Positions 39,135 through 48,866 are shown, counted from the first letter of the stretch. The stretch is 64,000 nucleotides of DNA from Elusimicrobiota bacterium (GCA_016714745.1 JADKCG010000003.1:113185-177184), one strand, 5' to 3'. The notes: generated by a model not told the origin, from the sequence alone. A program made the numbers and translations.

Positions 39135-39206
39135 TTTTGTTGCTTTTTTGTTTCAATTTTCATGGACGGGAAGGGGGTGTTCAATTTGACGAATTGGGGG
39201 TATACT
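39135..39206 (+). promoter_or_regulatory. 11-bp tandem repeat and -10 box of cassette B
   Basis: TTTTGTTGCTT and TTTTGTTTCAA (39135-39156) are direct repeats with an 11-bp period, the spacing of OmpR/PhoB-family binding sites. TATACT (39201-39206) lies 13 bp before the ATG at 39220. No good -35 box is seen at 17 bp, as expected for an activator-dependent promoter. The same repeat, perfect, occurs before the FG-GAP gene at 42748. Confidence 0.55.
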
Positions 39207-39219
39207 GAAAAATAAATTT

Positions 39220-41151
39220 ATGATTATTAAAAGGTTCGTCATCTTTTGTTCTCTTTTCCCTTTGGCGATCGCTGTCGTCAGGGGAAAGGATTATTTCTTG
39301 AGCAATGGACACCAAGACGCGACTATCTTGATCGATGAATACCAGGATAGCCTTTGGCCCTATGCCCGAAACATGGCGGTAGGAGATTTTAACGGTGACG
39401 GAAAGGATGATTTCGCCGTTCGCCCCGTGTTTAATACAGAGCAGGGGGTTCAGATCATCTTTGGCCGTTCGTTTGAAGCGACTTCAAACCTAACTGACAA
39501 CGTGAGCGTTCGTGTTTCCCTCGCTTCGGGAATGGGGGGCGCATTCCCGATCGTTATGGGAGACATCAACGCGGACAGTCAGGACGATGTGATGGTCAGC
39601 GATGATTCTTTGGGAACAATTTATGTCCTCCAAGGATCCTCATCCCCCGCTCCCTCTATGGACGCCCTTTCGGCATCTCTAAAATTTATCGGGAGTCCCA
39701 ACTTGACCGGCCGATCCATGGTGGTGGGAGATTTTAATGGGGACGGCAACGACGATGTGGCCACCGGCTATCAACGAAGTGACTCGAGAAAAGCGGTGGG
39801 GATCGTTTTTGGCGCTTCTCTCCTTGACTCGACTCTTTCCTTGGCCACGAGCACGGGGGTGGCGTCCGTGGTGCTCAAGGAGTCTTCTTGGGAAATCCTT
39901 GGGTTGTATAAGGGACGTCTCTCCCGACCTGAGGCCGACGATTTGATCGCCTGGGTGCGAACCCCAGCGAGCGATCAATTCCTTGTCATCGGGACGTCAA
40001 CCTGGTCGTCAGTGTGGGACCTCAATGTCCATTCTCCCACGGCCGTGGCCTTTTATTCGACAACAGACATCAAATTCGATGGGTCGGTCTCTCCGCTGGT
40101 AGATGATTTGAACGGAGACGGACTGGCAGACGTGGCCTTTAACGTGGCTTATTACAGTTTCGACCCTCCAACTTATGCCCAATATTTGCTCGATGGATCT
40201 AAAATCCTCTCGTTGGCGAGATGGGACCTCAACCAATCAGCAAATCCGTGGGTTCCACCCCAATGGGTGACATATGCAGGTTATGGGAACTTGGGTTTTT
40301 TGTCGATCCATTCCCTGGATTTTGACGGGGATGGCCACAAAGATCTGCTGGCCCTTCGGGAACGACTGTTGTCCCTAGACCTGTACTTGGACTCGGAGCG
40401 TCCGGCCATAAATTCGCCCGTGGGATTTTTTTATGCCGCCCCATTTCTTCGGGCCTTTTGGACGAAAAACGTAAACACCCTGCTTCTTCCTGGTGATTTT
40501 AATGGGGACGGATTTGAGGACATTCTGATTCACAGCGATATTGAACAGAGGGCGCATCTGACAGGTCCACCCTTTTCCATGTTCAGCCTTTTTTACGGTT
40601 TTCGTCCATTGAAAAACCCGACCGTGGTGTTGCGGCCGCGGGCCATGGCGTCGTCCCGGGTGGACCTGGAATTGGGGGTGGAGGGAGATCCAACGGAAAT
40701 GCGGTTGTCCGGGGACATCACCGACCCGATCAAAGATCAGTGGATTCCCTATCAAACTCGCTACACGGTGACGATGAGCCCTGACGATGGCCAAAAAGAA
40801 GTGCGGGCCACGTTCCGCAACGGGTTTCGCCGGGAGAGCGAAACCGTAACGGGCGCTTTGGCCCGCGCGGTGACGCAAACGCGAACGGCGGTGGTCACCA
40901 ACCGCATGGCCGCCGGCCGAACCGGGGTGGTGGACTGCCATTTGGCCGAGGCGTCCCATGTGCGGGCGGAAGTGTTTACGTTATCCGGGGATCCCATCCG
41001 TCTCCTCCATGACGCCTCCCACGGGCCCGGCATTGTCCCCATCGAATGGGACGGCACCGGTTCGGACGGCCGTCGGTTGGCGCCGGGGGTCTACGTGTTT
41101 GTCATCGACATCAACGACAAACGAGAAACCCACCGGGTTTTGCTGAAATGA
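39220..41151 (+). CDS. Secreted FG-GAP beta-propeller protein, cassette B first
   Basis: A 643-aa protein with signal peptide MIIKRFVIFCSLFPLAIAVV. The propeller has repeats MAVGDFNGDGKDDFAV, MGDINADSQDDVMV, VGDFNGDGNDDVAT, DDLNGDGLADVAF, DFDGDGHKDLLA and PGDFNGDGFEDILI. The Ig-like module (EMRLSGDITDPIKDQWIPYQ) and FlgD-like end (IEWDGTGSDGRRLAPGVYVF...RETHRVLLK) follow. The last ~180 codons are almost identical in DNA to those of the FG-GAP gene at 42748, while the propellers differ. Its stop overlaps the ATG of a truncated PorV-gene remnant. Confidence 0.88.
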   Translation: MIIKRFVIFCSLFPLAIAVVRGKDYFLSNGHQDATILIDEYQDSLWPYARNMAVGDFNGDGKDDFAVRPVFNTEQGVQIIFGRSFEATSNLTDNVSVRVSLASGMGGAFPIVMGDINADSQDDVMVSDDSLGTIYVLQGSSSPAPSMDALSASLKFIGSPNLTGRSMVVGDFNGDGNDDVATGYQRSDSRKAVGIVFGASLLDSTLSLATSTGVASVVLKESSWEILGLYKGRLSRPEADDLIAWVRTPASDQFLVIGTSTWSSVWDLNVHSPTAVAFYSTTDIKFDGSVSPLVDDLNGDGLADVAFNVAYYSFDPPTYAQYLLDGSKILSLARWDLNQSANPWVPPQWVTYAGYGNLGFLSIHSLDFDGDGHKDLLALRERLLSLDLYLDSERPAINSPVGFFYAAPFLRAFWTKNVNTLLLPGDFNGDGFEDILIHSDIEQRAHLTGPPFSMFSLFYGFRPLKNPTVVLRPRAMASSRVDLELGVEGDPTEMRLSGDITDPIKDQWIPYQTRYTVTMSPDDGQKEVRATFRNGFRRESETVTGALARAVTQTRTAVVTNRMAAGRTGVVDCHLAEASHVRAEVFTLSGDPIRLLHDASHGPGIVPIEWDGTGSDGRRLAPGVYVFVIDINDKRETHRVLLK

Positions 41152-41202
41152 GAGTCATTTCCTGTTGTTTCCAACGACACAGAAAACCTTTCCTTCTCCT
41201 CT
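41148..41202 (+). pseudogene. 5' stub of a PorV-TPR gene
   Basis: An ATG overlapping the FG-GAP stop (ATGA) opens a frame MRVISCCFQRHRKPFLLLL that matches the start of the PorV-TPR gene at 44615 (MKVIPRFFQRQRKPFPLSM), also located at an FG-GAP stop. The match ends within about 55 bases, in a GGGAGAGGG repeat-like sequence. The first FG-GAP gene of cassette B was therefore once followed directly by its own PorV-TPR gene. Confidence 0.65.
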
Positions 41203-41238
41203 TGGGAGAGGGCGGGGTGAGTGTCCTAAGCAGTGACC

Positions 41239-42483
41239 CTATTTCTTTAAAAGAACCGGAGCTTCCTTTGCTGTCGGTTGAACACTGGGCAGAATCACCG
41301 TTTCCCAGGGGGAACGCATCTCGTACCGTATCCCCCGCCAGGTGATCCGGTTGGTGAACAAGGAATTGATGGTGTTGATCAAACTGAGGAACGGGGCCAA
41401 GGACGCGGCGAACATGTAGTGCCATTTCATCCTCGCAAGGGAATCGGACAGTTGAGGCAACATCTCCCGCACCGAGCCAAGCAACCACAGGGCGTTCACC
41501 CATTGGAGCGGGATCATCAGTAAACAGGCGGACCCCACCAGGGCCACCGTTCCCCCCGCGATGAACCACGACAAAAAGCTGGCCAATCCATACACAACAA
41601 AGAAACATCCCAAAGAATGACCGATCGCCGCTCCCCACCACAACGGCGGAAAATAGACTTTCGAAATCAGGCTCTGCCGGTTGGTGAACTCTATTGTTTG
41701 TCCCAAAGTCGACCCTTCGTGGCTGACGGCCACACAGCTGGGCACAAACTGGGTCTCAAGACCCAATCCACGCACTTTCACTGTCAGCATTAAATCGTCC
41801 GACAGCGTTCGGTCCCAGGCCTGGGCTATCCCGGCGGTGTCATACACATTCTTTCGGATCGCCATGGCCCCGCCAAAACAGAAGTTGTGTTTGGAATCTG
41901 ATACGAAAGGCAGGGCTCCGGCGTTCCAGGTGCTTCGGAGGATAGAACCCAATCGGGTGTCCTGGGGGGCATACCACCGATACCCCGTGGTCGCCCCCAC
42001 CTGGGGGAGCACCAACGGGGCCACCAACCGCCGCACAAATCCCGGGCCCGGCCGAAGATCCGAGTCCGCAAACACCAAAATGTCCGCAGATTTCCTTACA
42101 AATTCCACCGCCCGCAACAAATTCGTGATCTTTTGCGCCCGCACATTTTCGATTCCCGCCACAATGCGATAAGCCTTCACCCGCTCGGCATTCTCCTCAA
42201 TTGCGGCATCTATCTCCGGACAGGCGGGATCGTCCGCCGTGGCCACGGAAAACACCAGTTCGAGGGACGGGTAATCCTGACCAAAGAACGCCCGCAGGTT
42301 GTCGCGAAATCCCGGATCAATGCCCTTGCACGGCAAGATCACCGCCACCCGTCCGCGGGGCCGGGGATACAGGATATTGCCCAACACCTTCACCTGCTTG
42401 CGAAACCGCCCGGTCAAAAACAGCGGGATCACCCCAAACGCCACCGACAGCGCCACCAGTATCCCAGCGATAGTAAGGTTCAT
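41239..42483 (-). CDS. GT2/GT21-like membrane glycosyltransferase, copy 2
   Basis: An intact 414-aa enzyme. N-terminal helix (LTIAGILVALSVAFGVIPL), catalytic motifs VAVILPCKGIDPGF, DDPACPEID, VFADSDLRPG, FCFGGAMAIRK and TLSDDLML, and C-terminal membrane helices (YFPPLWWGAAIGHSLGCFFV, LSWFIAGGTVALVGSACLLM). It lacks a classical QXXRW but has EFTNRQSLIS at that place. It probably glycosylates a lipid carrier or lipid acceptor at the inner membrane. It is inserted between the two FG-GAP genes of cassette B and is divergent from the second. Confidence 0.86.
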   Translation of the reverse strand: MNLTIAGILVALSVAFGVIPLFLTGRFRKQVKVLGNILYPRPRGRVAVILPCKGIDPGFRDNLRAFFGQDYPSLELVFSVATADDPACPEIDAAIEENAERVKAYRIVAGIENVRAQKITNLLRAVEFVRKSADILVFADSDLRPGPGFVRRLVAPLVLPQVGATTGYRWYAPQDTRLGSILRSTWNAGALPFVSDSKHNFCFGGAMAIRKNVYDTAGIAQAWDRTLSDDLMLTVKVRGLGLETQFVPSCVAVSHEGSTLGQTIEFTNRQSLISKVYFPPLWWGAAIGHSLGCFFVVYGLASFLSWFIAGGTVALVGSACLLMIPLQWVNALWLLGSVREMLPQLSDSLARMKWHYMFAASLAPFLSLINTINSLFTNRITWRGIRYEMRSPWETVILPSVQPTAKEAPVLLKK

Positions 42484-42670
42484 AACCAGCCTCCAATCTT
42501 TCTGGACTTTTACTGTTTTTTATTTCTTTTTCGGAATGACAATCATGATTTCCTCGCCCTGTTCCTTCCAGCGGTTTGAACTCGTCTTAATAACCTCGTT
42601 GTTCGTTTTCGGGAACCCATTTGTTACCCTGTTCATAGGGTAATCTACCTGCGTTGCCGTTTTGAGATCC

Positions 42671-42729
42671 TTTTGTTTCATTTTTGTTTCATTTCAAAGA
42701 TTGCAAATAGTCGGTTTCGGGGGTAGACT
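42671..42729 (+). promoter_or_regulatory. Perfect 11-bp tandem repeat next to a promoter
   Basis: TTTTGTTTCAT occurs twice head to tail (42671-42681, 42682-42692). Eight bases later comes TTGCAA (42701-42706), 17 bp and TAGACT (42724-42729), 18 bp before the ATG at 42748. Tandem sites with an 11-bp period next to -35 are typical of activation by OmpR/PhoB-type regulators, the class encoded by the cassettes. Confidence 0.62.
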
Positions 42730-42747
42730 CAAAGCGGGAACAACAAA

Positions 42748-44618
42748 ATGAAAATCCGGCGAACAACATTATTCCTTACAGTTTTAGGGGGCCTTCCTCT
42801 TTTGGGGGCCGATTATTTTTTCGGCGTTCAAGACCAGGACGCAACGATCATAAGTGACCAGTGGAAATTTGACCAAGGGATCTTCGAGGAATTGGTGTCG
42901 GTGGGAGATTTCAATGGAGATGGAACCAACGACCTTGCCATTCACAACTCTTCCGAGCAGGAGTTAAGTGTGGTGTTTGGCCGTCCGTTTCAAACAGTGA
43001 GTATTTTTAATAATGTGAGGAGTTTTTATATTGACGGGAGAGTTAATTTGTTGGCTCCGATAATGGGAGATATCAACGGCGATCGCTACGACGACTTGGT
43101 CATGGTGAGTTTGGGATACGTTTATGTTATTTATGGATCTTCCTCCCCCTCCCCCTCCAGAGACATCGAGACAGCGAATATTCGTTTCACGGGGAATATT
43201 ATTAACCGGGTGATCGTGGGCAATTTTGATGGGGATGAATTCGATGATATCGCGGTGGGATACTTCGAAACGGACTCTCGCCAATCCATTAAAATCTATT
43301 TTGGAAATTCTTCCCCTGACCCTGTCATCGACCTTTCAAGCCAACAGGTTGTCTCTGTCGTATTAAAATCCCCGACTTGGTCATTAAGTGCCCTTAAAAA
43401 AGGGCGTTTTTCCAGACCCAACGCCGATGATCTCGTGGTGGAGGCGATTGATTCATCGAACGGGTTTGTCCTGGTCCTTGGAACGGGAACCTGGCCAATG
43501 GTCTGGGATTTGGGAGGATCGGCTTCACCCCAGCCCATCATGGCCCACTACTCTCGCGGAAGCATTTTTGAAGGAACGGTGCGGTGGACGAACGGTGAAT
43601 CAGCGGGGATGGAATAGACGATTTGATGGTCAATGATGTTTATCGGTTCAGTTCTCAAAAAAGGGCCAAACAGTATTATTTGGATGGGGCCCAGCTTCTT
43701 GATCGGGGAACCTGGAATTTGGGAATTGACGTTCCTGAAAAGTTGATGTTTAACTCTCAATTTATCAACAACTACGATTTCTTGGCCTCGTTGGATGTGG
43801 ATGGGGATGGGCGCAAAGATATTGTCGCTCGTTACGACAATCAAATATCAGCGGACCTTTTTATAAGCCAATTCCAAGGGCATGGGCCGGGAGCCGTTTG
43901 GAATTACGGCTTCCCCACCTCAACGCTTCGGTGGAGCATCGGGCTGGATACGTTCCCTCTCTTCGGTGACTTTAACGGGGACCAACGGGACGATGTGATC
44001 ATCCACAGCGGTTCGGAAAATTGGGCGAGGCCCCTTGGAAACTCCATGTTCAGTCTTTTTTACGGTTTTCGACCCCTGGATAACCCGACCGTGGTGTTGC
44101 GGCCGCGGGCCATGGCGTCGTCCCGGGTGGACCTGGAATTGGGGGTGGAGGGAGATCCAACGGAAATGCGGTTGTCCGGGGACATCACGGACCCGATCAA
44201 AGACCAGTGGATTCCCTATCAAACTCGATATACGGTAACGTTGAACCCTGCCACGGGCCAAAAAGAAGTGCGGGCCACGTTCCGCAACGGGTTTCGCCGG
44301 GAGAGCGAAACCGTATCGGGCGCTTTGGCCCGCGCGGTGACGCAAACGCGAACGGCGGTGGTCACCAACCGCATGGCCGCCGGCCGAACCGGGGTGGTGG
44401 ACTGCCATTTGGCCGAGGCGTCCCATGTGCGGGCGGAAGTGTTTACGTTATCCGGGGATTCCATCCGTCTCCTCCACGACGCATCCCACGGGCCTGGCAT
44501 TGTCCCCATCGAATGGGACGGCACCGGCTCGGACGGTCGGCGGTTGGCGCCGGGGGTCTACGTGTTTGTCATCGACATCAACGACTCAAGAGAAACCCAT
44601 CGGGTTTTGTTGAAATGA
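42748..44618 (+). CDS. Secreted FG-GAP beta-propeller protein, cassette B second (frameshifted)
   Basis: Signal peptide KIRRTTLFLTVLGGLPLLGA, then repeats SVGDFNGDGTNDLAI, MGDINGDRYDDLVM, VGNFDGDEFDDIAV, LDVDGDGRKDIVA and FGDFNGDQRDDVII. The frame breaks at about 43575-43615, where the paralog reads VDDLNGDGLADVAF; at least one indel is needed to continue into the second part. The Ig-like and FlgD-like modules are nearly identical to those of the gene at 39220. Its stop overlaps the PorV-TPR start. The product is truncated as read. Confidence 0.8.
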
Positions 44619-46456
44619 AAGTAATCCCCCGTTTTTTCCAACGACAAAGAAAGCCTTTCCCCCTTTCCATGGGCTTTGTTTTGGTCGTAACGGTTGCCTT
44701 TGGTTCTGTAGGTCATGCCACTTTTTTTTCTAAAAAAGATCGGGGGCACCATGGGCCCACGGTTCTTCAAACCGGAGTGGGAGTTCGGGCGGCGGGGTTC
44801 GCCGAATCGTATGTGGCGGTTGCCGACGACGCGAGCGCTCTCTATTGGAATCCGGCCGGTTTGGACCGGGTTTCAACACAGGAAGTCCTCTTTATGCAAG
44901 GGGAATCGTTTGGCGGAAAAACCCAGGATTTTTTGGGATATCTGTTGCCTTTTTGGGCACGGGGAGAACGGCGCACCCTGGGGGTCGGGTATTCACGTCT
45001 GTCGGTGGACAGTTTCGATCTCATGGAGGAAGGTCAGACCGTGGGAAGAGCTGAACCGTCCGAATCCACGTTGGGTTTTTCCTACGCCCAGGTGGTGGGG
45101 GCTGTGTCCGCTGGCGCGACCGTGAAAGCGGTGGAACAAAAGTTGGACGACGAAACCGCCCACACCTGGGCGGCGGACATGGGAGTTCAAGGTCGTTCCA
45201 TCAACGAACGATGGGCGTGGGGCGCCAGCGCTCTGAATATGGGGCCCGCTCTTCCCGTGGATGACACCCACGTTCCCCTCCCGCTCACCTTGCGGTTAGG
45301 GGCGGCCTACCGGTTTGGGGACGCCGGGACGAAAGCCCCGGCGGGAGGAGTCCTCCTCACCGGGCAGATCGATTTGCCGGACGACGATTTGGCGGTGGGA
45401 CGAGTGGGGGTGGAATACGCGAAATCGTTTCTGTCGGCCTGGCGGGTGGCGGTCCGGTCCGGCTGGGCCAGCCGCGGGGTTGGGACGGATTCGGGGCAAT
45501 GGTCCCTGGGGGGCGGCGTCGACGCGGGGCGGTTTCGAATCAATTTCGCCCAAGTGTTGAAGGGGCCCTTGGGGAACGAAACGCGCGCGGATGTGGCGAT
45601 GGGGTTTGGCCGCGAACCCGTAGCGCAAATTCAACGGCGTCAACGGCTGGAGCGGGGCCAAAACGCGCTGTCCCAGGGGAACCTGTTGGAAGCTCAAGCG
45701 GAAGTGGATCAAATTCTGGCCACGTCCCCCCGCCATAGGCCCGCCCTGAATTTAACAAGGGATATCCGCGCCGCCTATTCCGACAGCATTGACCCCCCCA
45801 CGTTGTTCGCCCAGGGGCGCGCGGCCTTTGACAAAGGAAATGACGACGGCGCGGTGGCGTTTTTCCGAAAACTGGTGGTGGTCTCGCCCCAATATCCCGA
45901 AGGCAAGATGTGGCTGGACAAAGCGGAGAAACGCGCGGACCAGAAAAAAATAGCCCAGGTGGAAATGTCCGTCAAAAAGGCACGGGAAAAGGAATTGGCG
46001 AAACTCGTTAACACCGCAAAAGAAGCCCAACACCGAAAAGAATGGGCAACCGCGTTGGCCCGTTGGCGGAAAGTGCTGATTTTGGACGGGTCCCGGACGG
46101 ACGCCAAGGCCGGGGTGGCGGCCTGTCGCGACTCTCTCTATCAGCAAGGGGAAGAGCTTCAGAAAAAGGGCGATGGGGAGGGGGCCCTGGCGATCTTTCG
46201 TTCCTTAACGGTTGACGATCCAGGCGACAAACGGGTCGCCCGTCGCGTGGCGGACCTTCAACAGGACTTGGCCCGGTCACGGGCCGCGGAAGGAAAAAAG
46301 AAATATGATGAGGGTGTGGATGCCTATACGGCGGGAGACTTTAAGCGCGCACAGATCCTGTTTCGCCAGGCGTTGGAGTTACAGCCCCAAGACACGGCGG
46401 TTCGGCAGGCGTTGGAACGAACGGAATCCGAACTGAAACGGAACGGCAAACCATGA
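44615..46456 (+). CDS. PorV-like outer-membrane barrel fused to TPRs, cassette B
   Basis: A 613-aa protein; ATG 44615 overlaps the FG-GAP stop. Signal peptide GFVLVVTVAFGSVGHATFFS. The PorV/PorQ signature is VGVRAAGFAESYVAVADDAS with ALYWNPAGLDRVSTQEVLFM; beta strands run to ~residue 325. Then come TPR-like helices (ERGQNALSQGNLLEAQAEVD, ALARWRKVLILDGSRTDAKA, KRAQILFRQALELQPQD). The barrel should sit in the outer membrane with the TPR part in the periplasm, where it could bind cargo or the kinase sensor. The stop overlaps the kinase start by 4 nt. Confidence 0.88.
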   Translation: MKVIPRFFQRQRKPFPLSMGFVLVVTVAFGSVGHATFFSKKDRGHHGPTVLQTGVGVRAAGFAESYVAVADDASALYWNPAGLDRVSTQEVLFMQGESFGGKTQDFLGYLLPFWARGERRTLGVGYSRLSVDSFDLMEEGQTVGRAEPSESTLGFSYAQVVGAVSAGATVKAVEQKLDDETAHTWAADMGVQGRSINERWAWGASALNMGPALPVDDTHVPLPLTLRLGAAYRFGDAGTKAPAGGVLLTGQIDLPDDDLAVGRVGVEYAKSFLSAWRVAVRSGWASRGVGTDSGQWSLGGGVDAGRFRINFAQVLKGPLGNETRADVAMGFGREPVAQIQRRQRLERGQNALSQGNLLEAQAEVDQILATSPRHRPALNLTRDIRAAYSDSIDPPTLFAQGRAAFDKGNDDGAVAFFRKLVVVSPQYPEGKMWLDKAEKRADQKKIAQVEMSVKKAREKELAKLVNTAKEAQHRKEWATALARWRKVLILDGSRTDAKAGVAACRDSLYQQGEELQKKGDGEGALAIFRSLTVDDPGDKRVARRVADLQQDLARSRAAEGKKKYDEGVDAYTAGDFKRAQILFRQALELQPQDTAVRQALERTESELKRNGKP

Positions 46457-47901
46457 ACATTCGCACAAAACTCACGGTATTTTATGGGTCCCTGCTTACC
46501 GCGGTGGTGGTGTTGGCCAGCGGTGCCTTGTATTTAACGGAACGTCGCCTGTTGTTGACGGAACTGGAAAACGCTCGGCACTCCCTTTTCGCCGGTTTTT
46601 CCCAAACCTGCCGAGACGCCCTGCTTGTGCGTGACGAACTTTCGGCCATCAATGCCGCCCTCTCGGTGGGCAAGATTATGGGTGTTCAGGGGGCGTTTTG
46701 CGTGGATCCCACGGGCCGGGTGGTGGCCCACTCCGACCCCGCGCGGCGGGGAACCCGTTACACGGCTCCTCCAACAACGTTTGTGCCATTGAAGGGCGGC
46801 GGGCGCCAAGGACGGTGGGTTGACCCGACCGATGGCGAGTTGTTGGCATTTATTAAGGATTTTTCCGTGGGGGCGAATGCCCCCGCCCAAGCCGTGGTCG
46901 TGTTTTCACAAAAATCATTCCAAGAGACGGTGACCAAAACGTTGGTGGGGGTTGCGAAACGCATCCTGATCGTTTTTTCCATGGCCTGGGCGGCGGGTCT
47001 GGTGGGAACTGTTATTCTGGCCCGTCGATTGACCCGTCCCATTTTTTACATCACCGCCGGAACCCATCAACTGGCCCAGGGCAACCTCACCCATCGGATT
47101 GATTGGAAAGGAAAAGATGAACTCGGTCGGCTGGCGGCGGACTTTAACGTTATGGCCGAGCGGTTGGGAGAATTGGATCAGATGAAAAATGATTTTGTTT
47201 CCAACGTGACCCACGAATTGCGCTCACCGCTTTCCGCCATCGAAAGTTACGCCAATCTTGTGACGGAAGACTGGAGCAATGGACGGTCCCACAACCTGGT
47301 GGATTATCTCACCATTGTCCGCAACAACGCCACGCGGCTTCGGAAATTTGTCACCGACATCCTGGACCTGTCAAAAATTGACGCGGCCTCGGTGGAAATG
47401 GAGAAAGAACGCTTTGACCTGGGCGTGTTGTTTCAAGAGGTCGTGGACCTATTCCAGGCCAAGGCGCGGGAAAAGAACATCCGACTTGGGGCGGAGCTCC
47501 CATCGTCGGTCAGCGTTTTCGCTGACATGGACAAGGTCCGCCAAATTCTCACGAACCTGCTGGGAAACGCCCTCAAATTCACCCCGCCGGGTGGGGAGGT
47601 CACCCTTTCCGCGGAACCCGCCGTTCGGCGGGAAGGAGCGGGCGGTCGCTTCACACGAATAACCGTGGCCGATAACGGACCGGGAATCCTCGATAAAGAC
47701 CAACAGCGGATCTTTGACCGATTTGAACAAGTCAAAGAAATGCGGGAAACGGTGGAGGGGCAAAAAGGCACGGGGTTGGGATTGGCGATTGTCCGACAAC
47801 TGGTGACGGCCCATGGGGGGCAAATCGGTCTGGTGAGCGCGGTGGGCCGAGGAAGCGCCTTTTCCGTTTATTTGCCCGAAGGAGAAGCCCATGTCCGCTA
47901 A
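46453..47901 (+). CDS. HAMP sensor histidine kinase, cassette B
   Basis: A 482-aa kinase with a first membrane helix (~11-30), a periplasmic sensor (LLVRDELSAINAALSVGK, GVQGAFCVDPTGRVVAHSDP), a second helix (~165-187), HAMP (RPIFYITAGTHQLAQGNLTH), H-box NDFVSNVTHELRSPLSAIES, N-box ILTNLLGNALKFTPP, G1 DNGPGI and G2 GTGLGLAIV. The sensor motif CxD(A/S)-LxVxDEL-A-NAA is shared by the three cassette kinases. Its end overlaps the regulator gene by 11 nt, so kinase and regulator should form one two-component pair. Confidence 0.92.
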   Translation: MNIRTKLTVFYGSLLTAVVVLASGALYLTERRLLLTELENARHSLFAGFSQTCRDALLVRDELSAINAALSVGKIMGVQGAFCVDPTGRVVAHSDPARRGTRYTAPPTTFVPLKGGGRQGRWVDPTDGELLAFIKDFSVGANAPAQAVVVFSQKSFQETVTKTLVGVAKRILIVFSMAWAAGLVGTVILARRLTRPIFYITAGTHQLAQGNLTHRIDWKGKDELGRLAADFNVMAERLGELDQMKNDFVSNVTHELRSPLSAIESYANLVTEDWSNGRSHNLVDYLTIVRNNATRLRKFVTDILDLSKIDAASVEMEKERFDLGVLFQEVVDLFQAKAREKNIRLGAELPSSVSVFADMDKVRQILTNLLGNALKFTPPGGEVTLSAEPAVRREGAGGRFTRITVADNGPGILDKDQQRIFDRFEQVKEMRETVEGQKGTGLGLAIVRQLVTAHGGQIGLVSAVGRGSAFSVYLPEGEAHVR

Positions 47902-48595
47902 ACGGATTTTGGTGGTGGATGATGAGCCCGATTTTGCCCGGTTCATGGAAGATATTTTAAAACGGGAGGGGTTTGTGGTCTCGGTGGCCGGCAACGGTCT
48001 TCAAGCCCTTAAAATGGTGGCGGAGTCGCGTCCCGACGCCATCCTGCTGGATTGGAATTTACCGGGGAAAGACGGCATCGAGGTGTGCCGAACGTTGAAA
48101 GCGGAGTCGTCCACAAAAAATATACCTGTCCTCATGCTGACCGTCCGCGGCCGCGAAACGGACGCGGTGTTGGGGTTGGAGATGGGAGCGGACGATTACA
48201 TCACCAAACGGGTTTTGCGTCCCAGGGAACTGGTGGCCCGGGTCCACGCCGCTCTTCGAAAAACGGCGGTGGAGGATAAATCGGGCCGAGTCCTTCGGTC
48301 TGGAAAACTTGTGGTGGACGTGGAACGGCGGTTGGTGACGGTGGCGGGAGAGGTGATTCCTCTCCGGCCAAAAGAATTTGATTTGCTCCAACTTTTTCTT
48401 GAAAAAAGAGGCCGCGTTTTAACGCGGAATTTTTTAAACGAGAGCGTTTGGCATCAGCCGTACTTGTCCACCAGCCGCGTCGTCGACACCACCGTCACCC
48501 GCCTGCGCGGAAAAATCGGCAAAGAGGGAGACAAAATTTTCGCCATCACCGGTATCGGCTACAAATTCGAAGACGACCCCAACGCCCTGCCGTAA
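47891..48595 (+). CDS. OmpR-family response regulator, cassette B
   Basis: A 234-aa regulator. Receiver: VVDDEPDFARFMEDIL, Asp in LLDWNLPGKDGIEVC, Thr in MLTVRGRET, GADDYITKRVLRPREL. The Lys is followed by Arg-x-Leu-Arg-Pro instead of the usual Pro-Phe, a feature shared by all three cassette regulators. The winged helix shows PKEFDLLQLFLEKRGRVLTR, TVTRLRGKIGKEG and GYKFEDDP. It likely binds tandem 11-bp repeats and could control its own cassette. The last gene of cassette B. Confidence 0.92.
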   Translation: MSAKRILVVDDEPDFARFMEDILKREGFVVSVAGNGLQALKMVAESRPDAILLDWNLPGKDGIEVCRTLKAESSTKNIPVLMLTVRGRETDAVLGLEMGADDYITKRVLRPRELVARVHAALRKTAVEDKSGRVLRSGKLVVDVERRLVTVAGEVIPLRPKEFDLLQLFLEKRGRVLTRNFLNESVWHQPYLSTSRVVDTTVTRLRGKIGKEGDKIFAITGIGYKFEDDPNALP

Positions 48596-48607
48596 CCCAT
48601 TTCACAG

Positions 48608-48753
48608 CCCCCCCTTTTTTCAAGAAACAAACGAGGCCAGATTCCAGTGGTCCCCCTCGCCACAACCATTCTTCCGCCAATCCCCAGTTTCCCCCTCCCA
48701 TTGGATATCAATGCAGGGCCATGGGAAGTTAACTAATAAACTAAGTACGTCCC
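48608..48753. repeat. Dispersed repeat, copy 1
   Basis: This stretch shares blocks with 49720-49920: AACGAGGCC, CGCCACAACCATTCTTCCGC, CAATGCAGGG and a 27-bp identical end that finishes TAAACTAAGTACGTCCC (48727-48753 and 49894-49920). No gene is inside. It is probably a non-autonomous mobile or REP-like element. The remaining bases to 48866 hold no gene. Confidence 0.55.
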
Positions 48754-48866
48754 TCATTCACGATCAACCAATCGTAGGGCTGGTCGTGGATGAATTCGCG
48801 AAGTGACGGATGCCGGTTTTTTCGAGGCGGATAGGGAGTGGGGGAAGAGTGATGGGGTGTACTTTA

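Noticed and set aside
38762..39215. Plus-strand frames opposite the glycosyltransferase 4 N-terminus
   Set aside because: The minus strand carries the GT4 motifs and a proper ribosome site; these frames have no support.
42748..43617. Short FG-GAP protein ending at 43617 as a separate complete gene
   Set aside because: The next frame continues the propeller and the shared C-terminal modules without a start signal, so this is one frameshifted gene.
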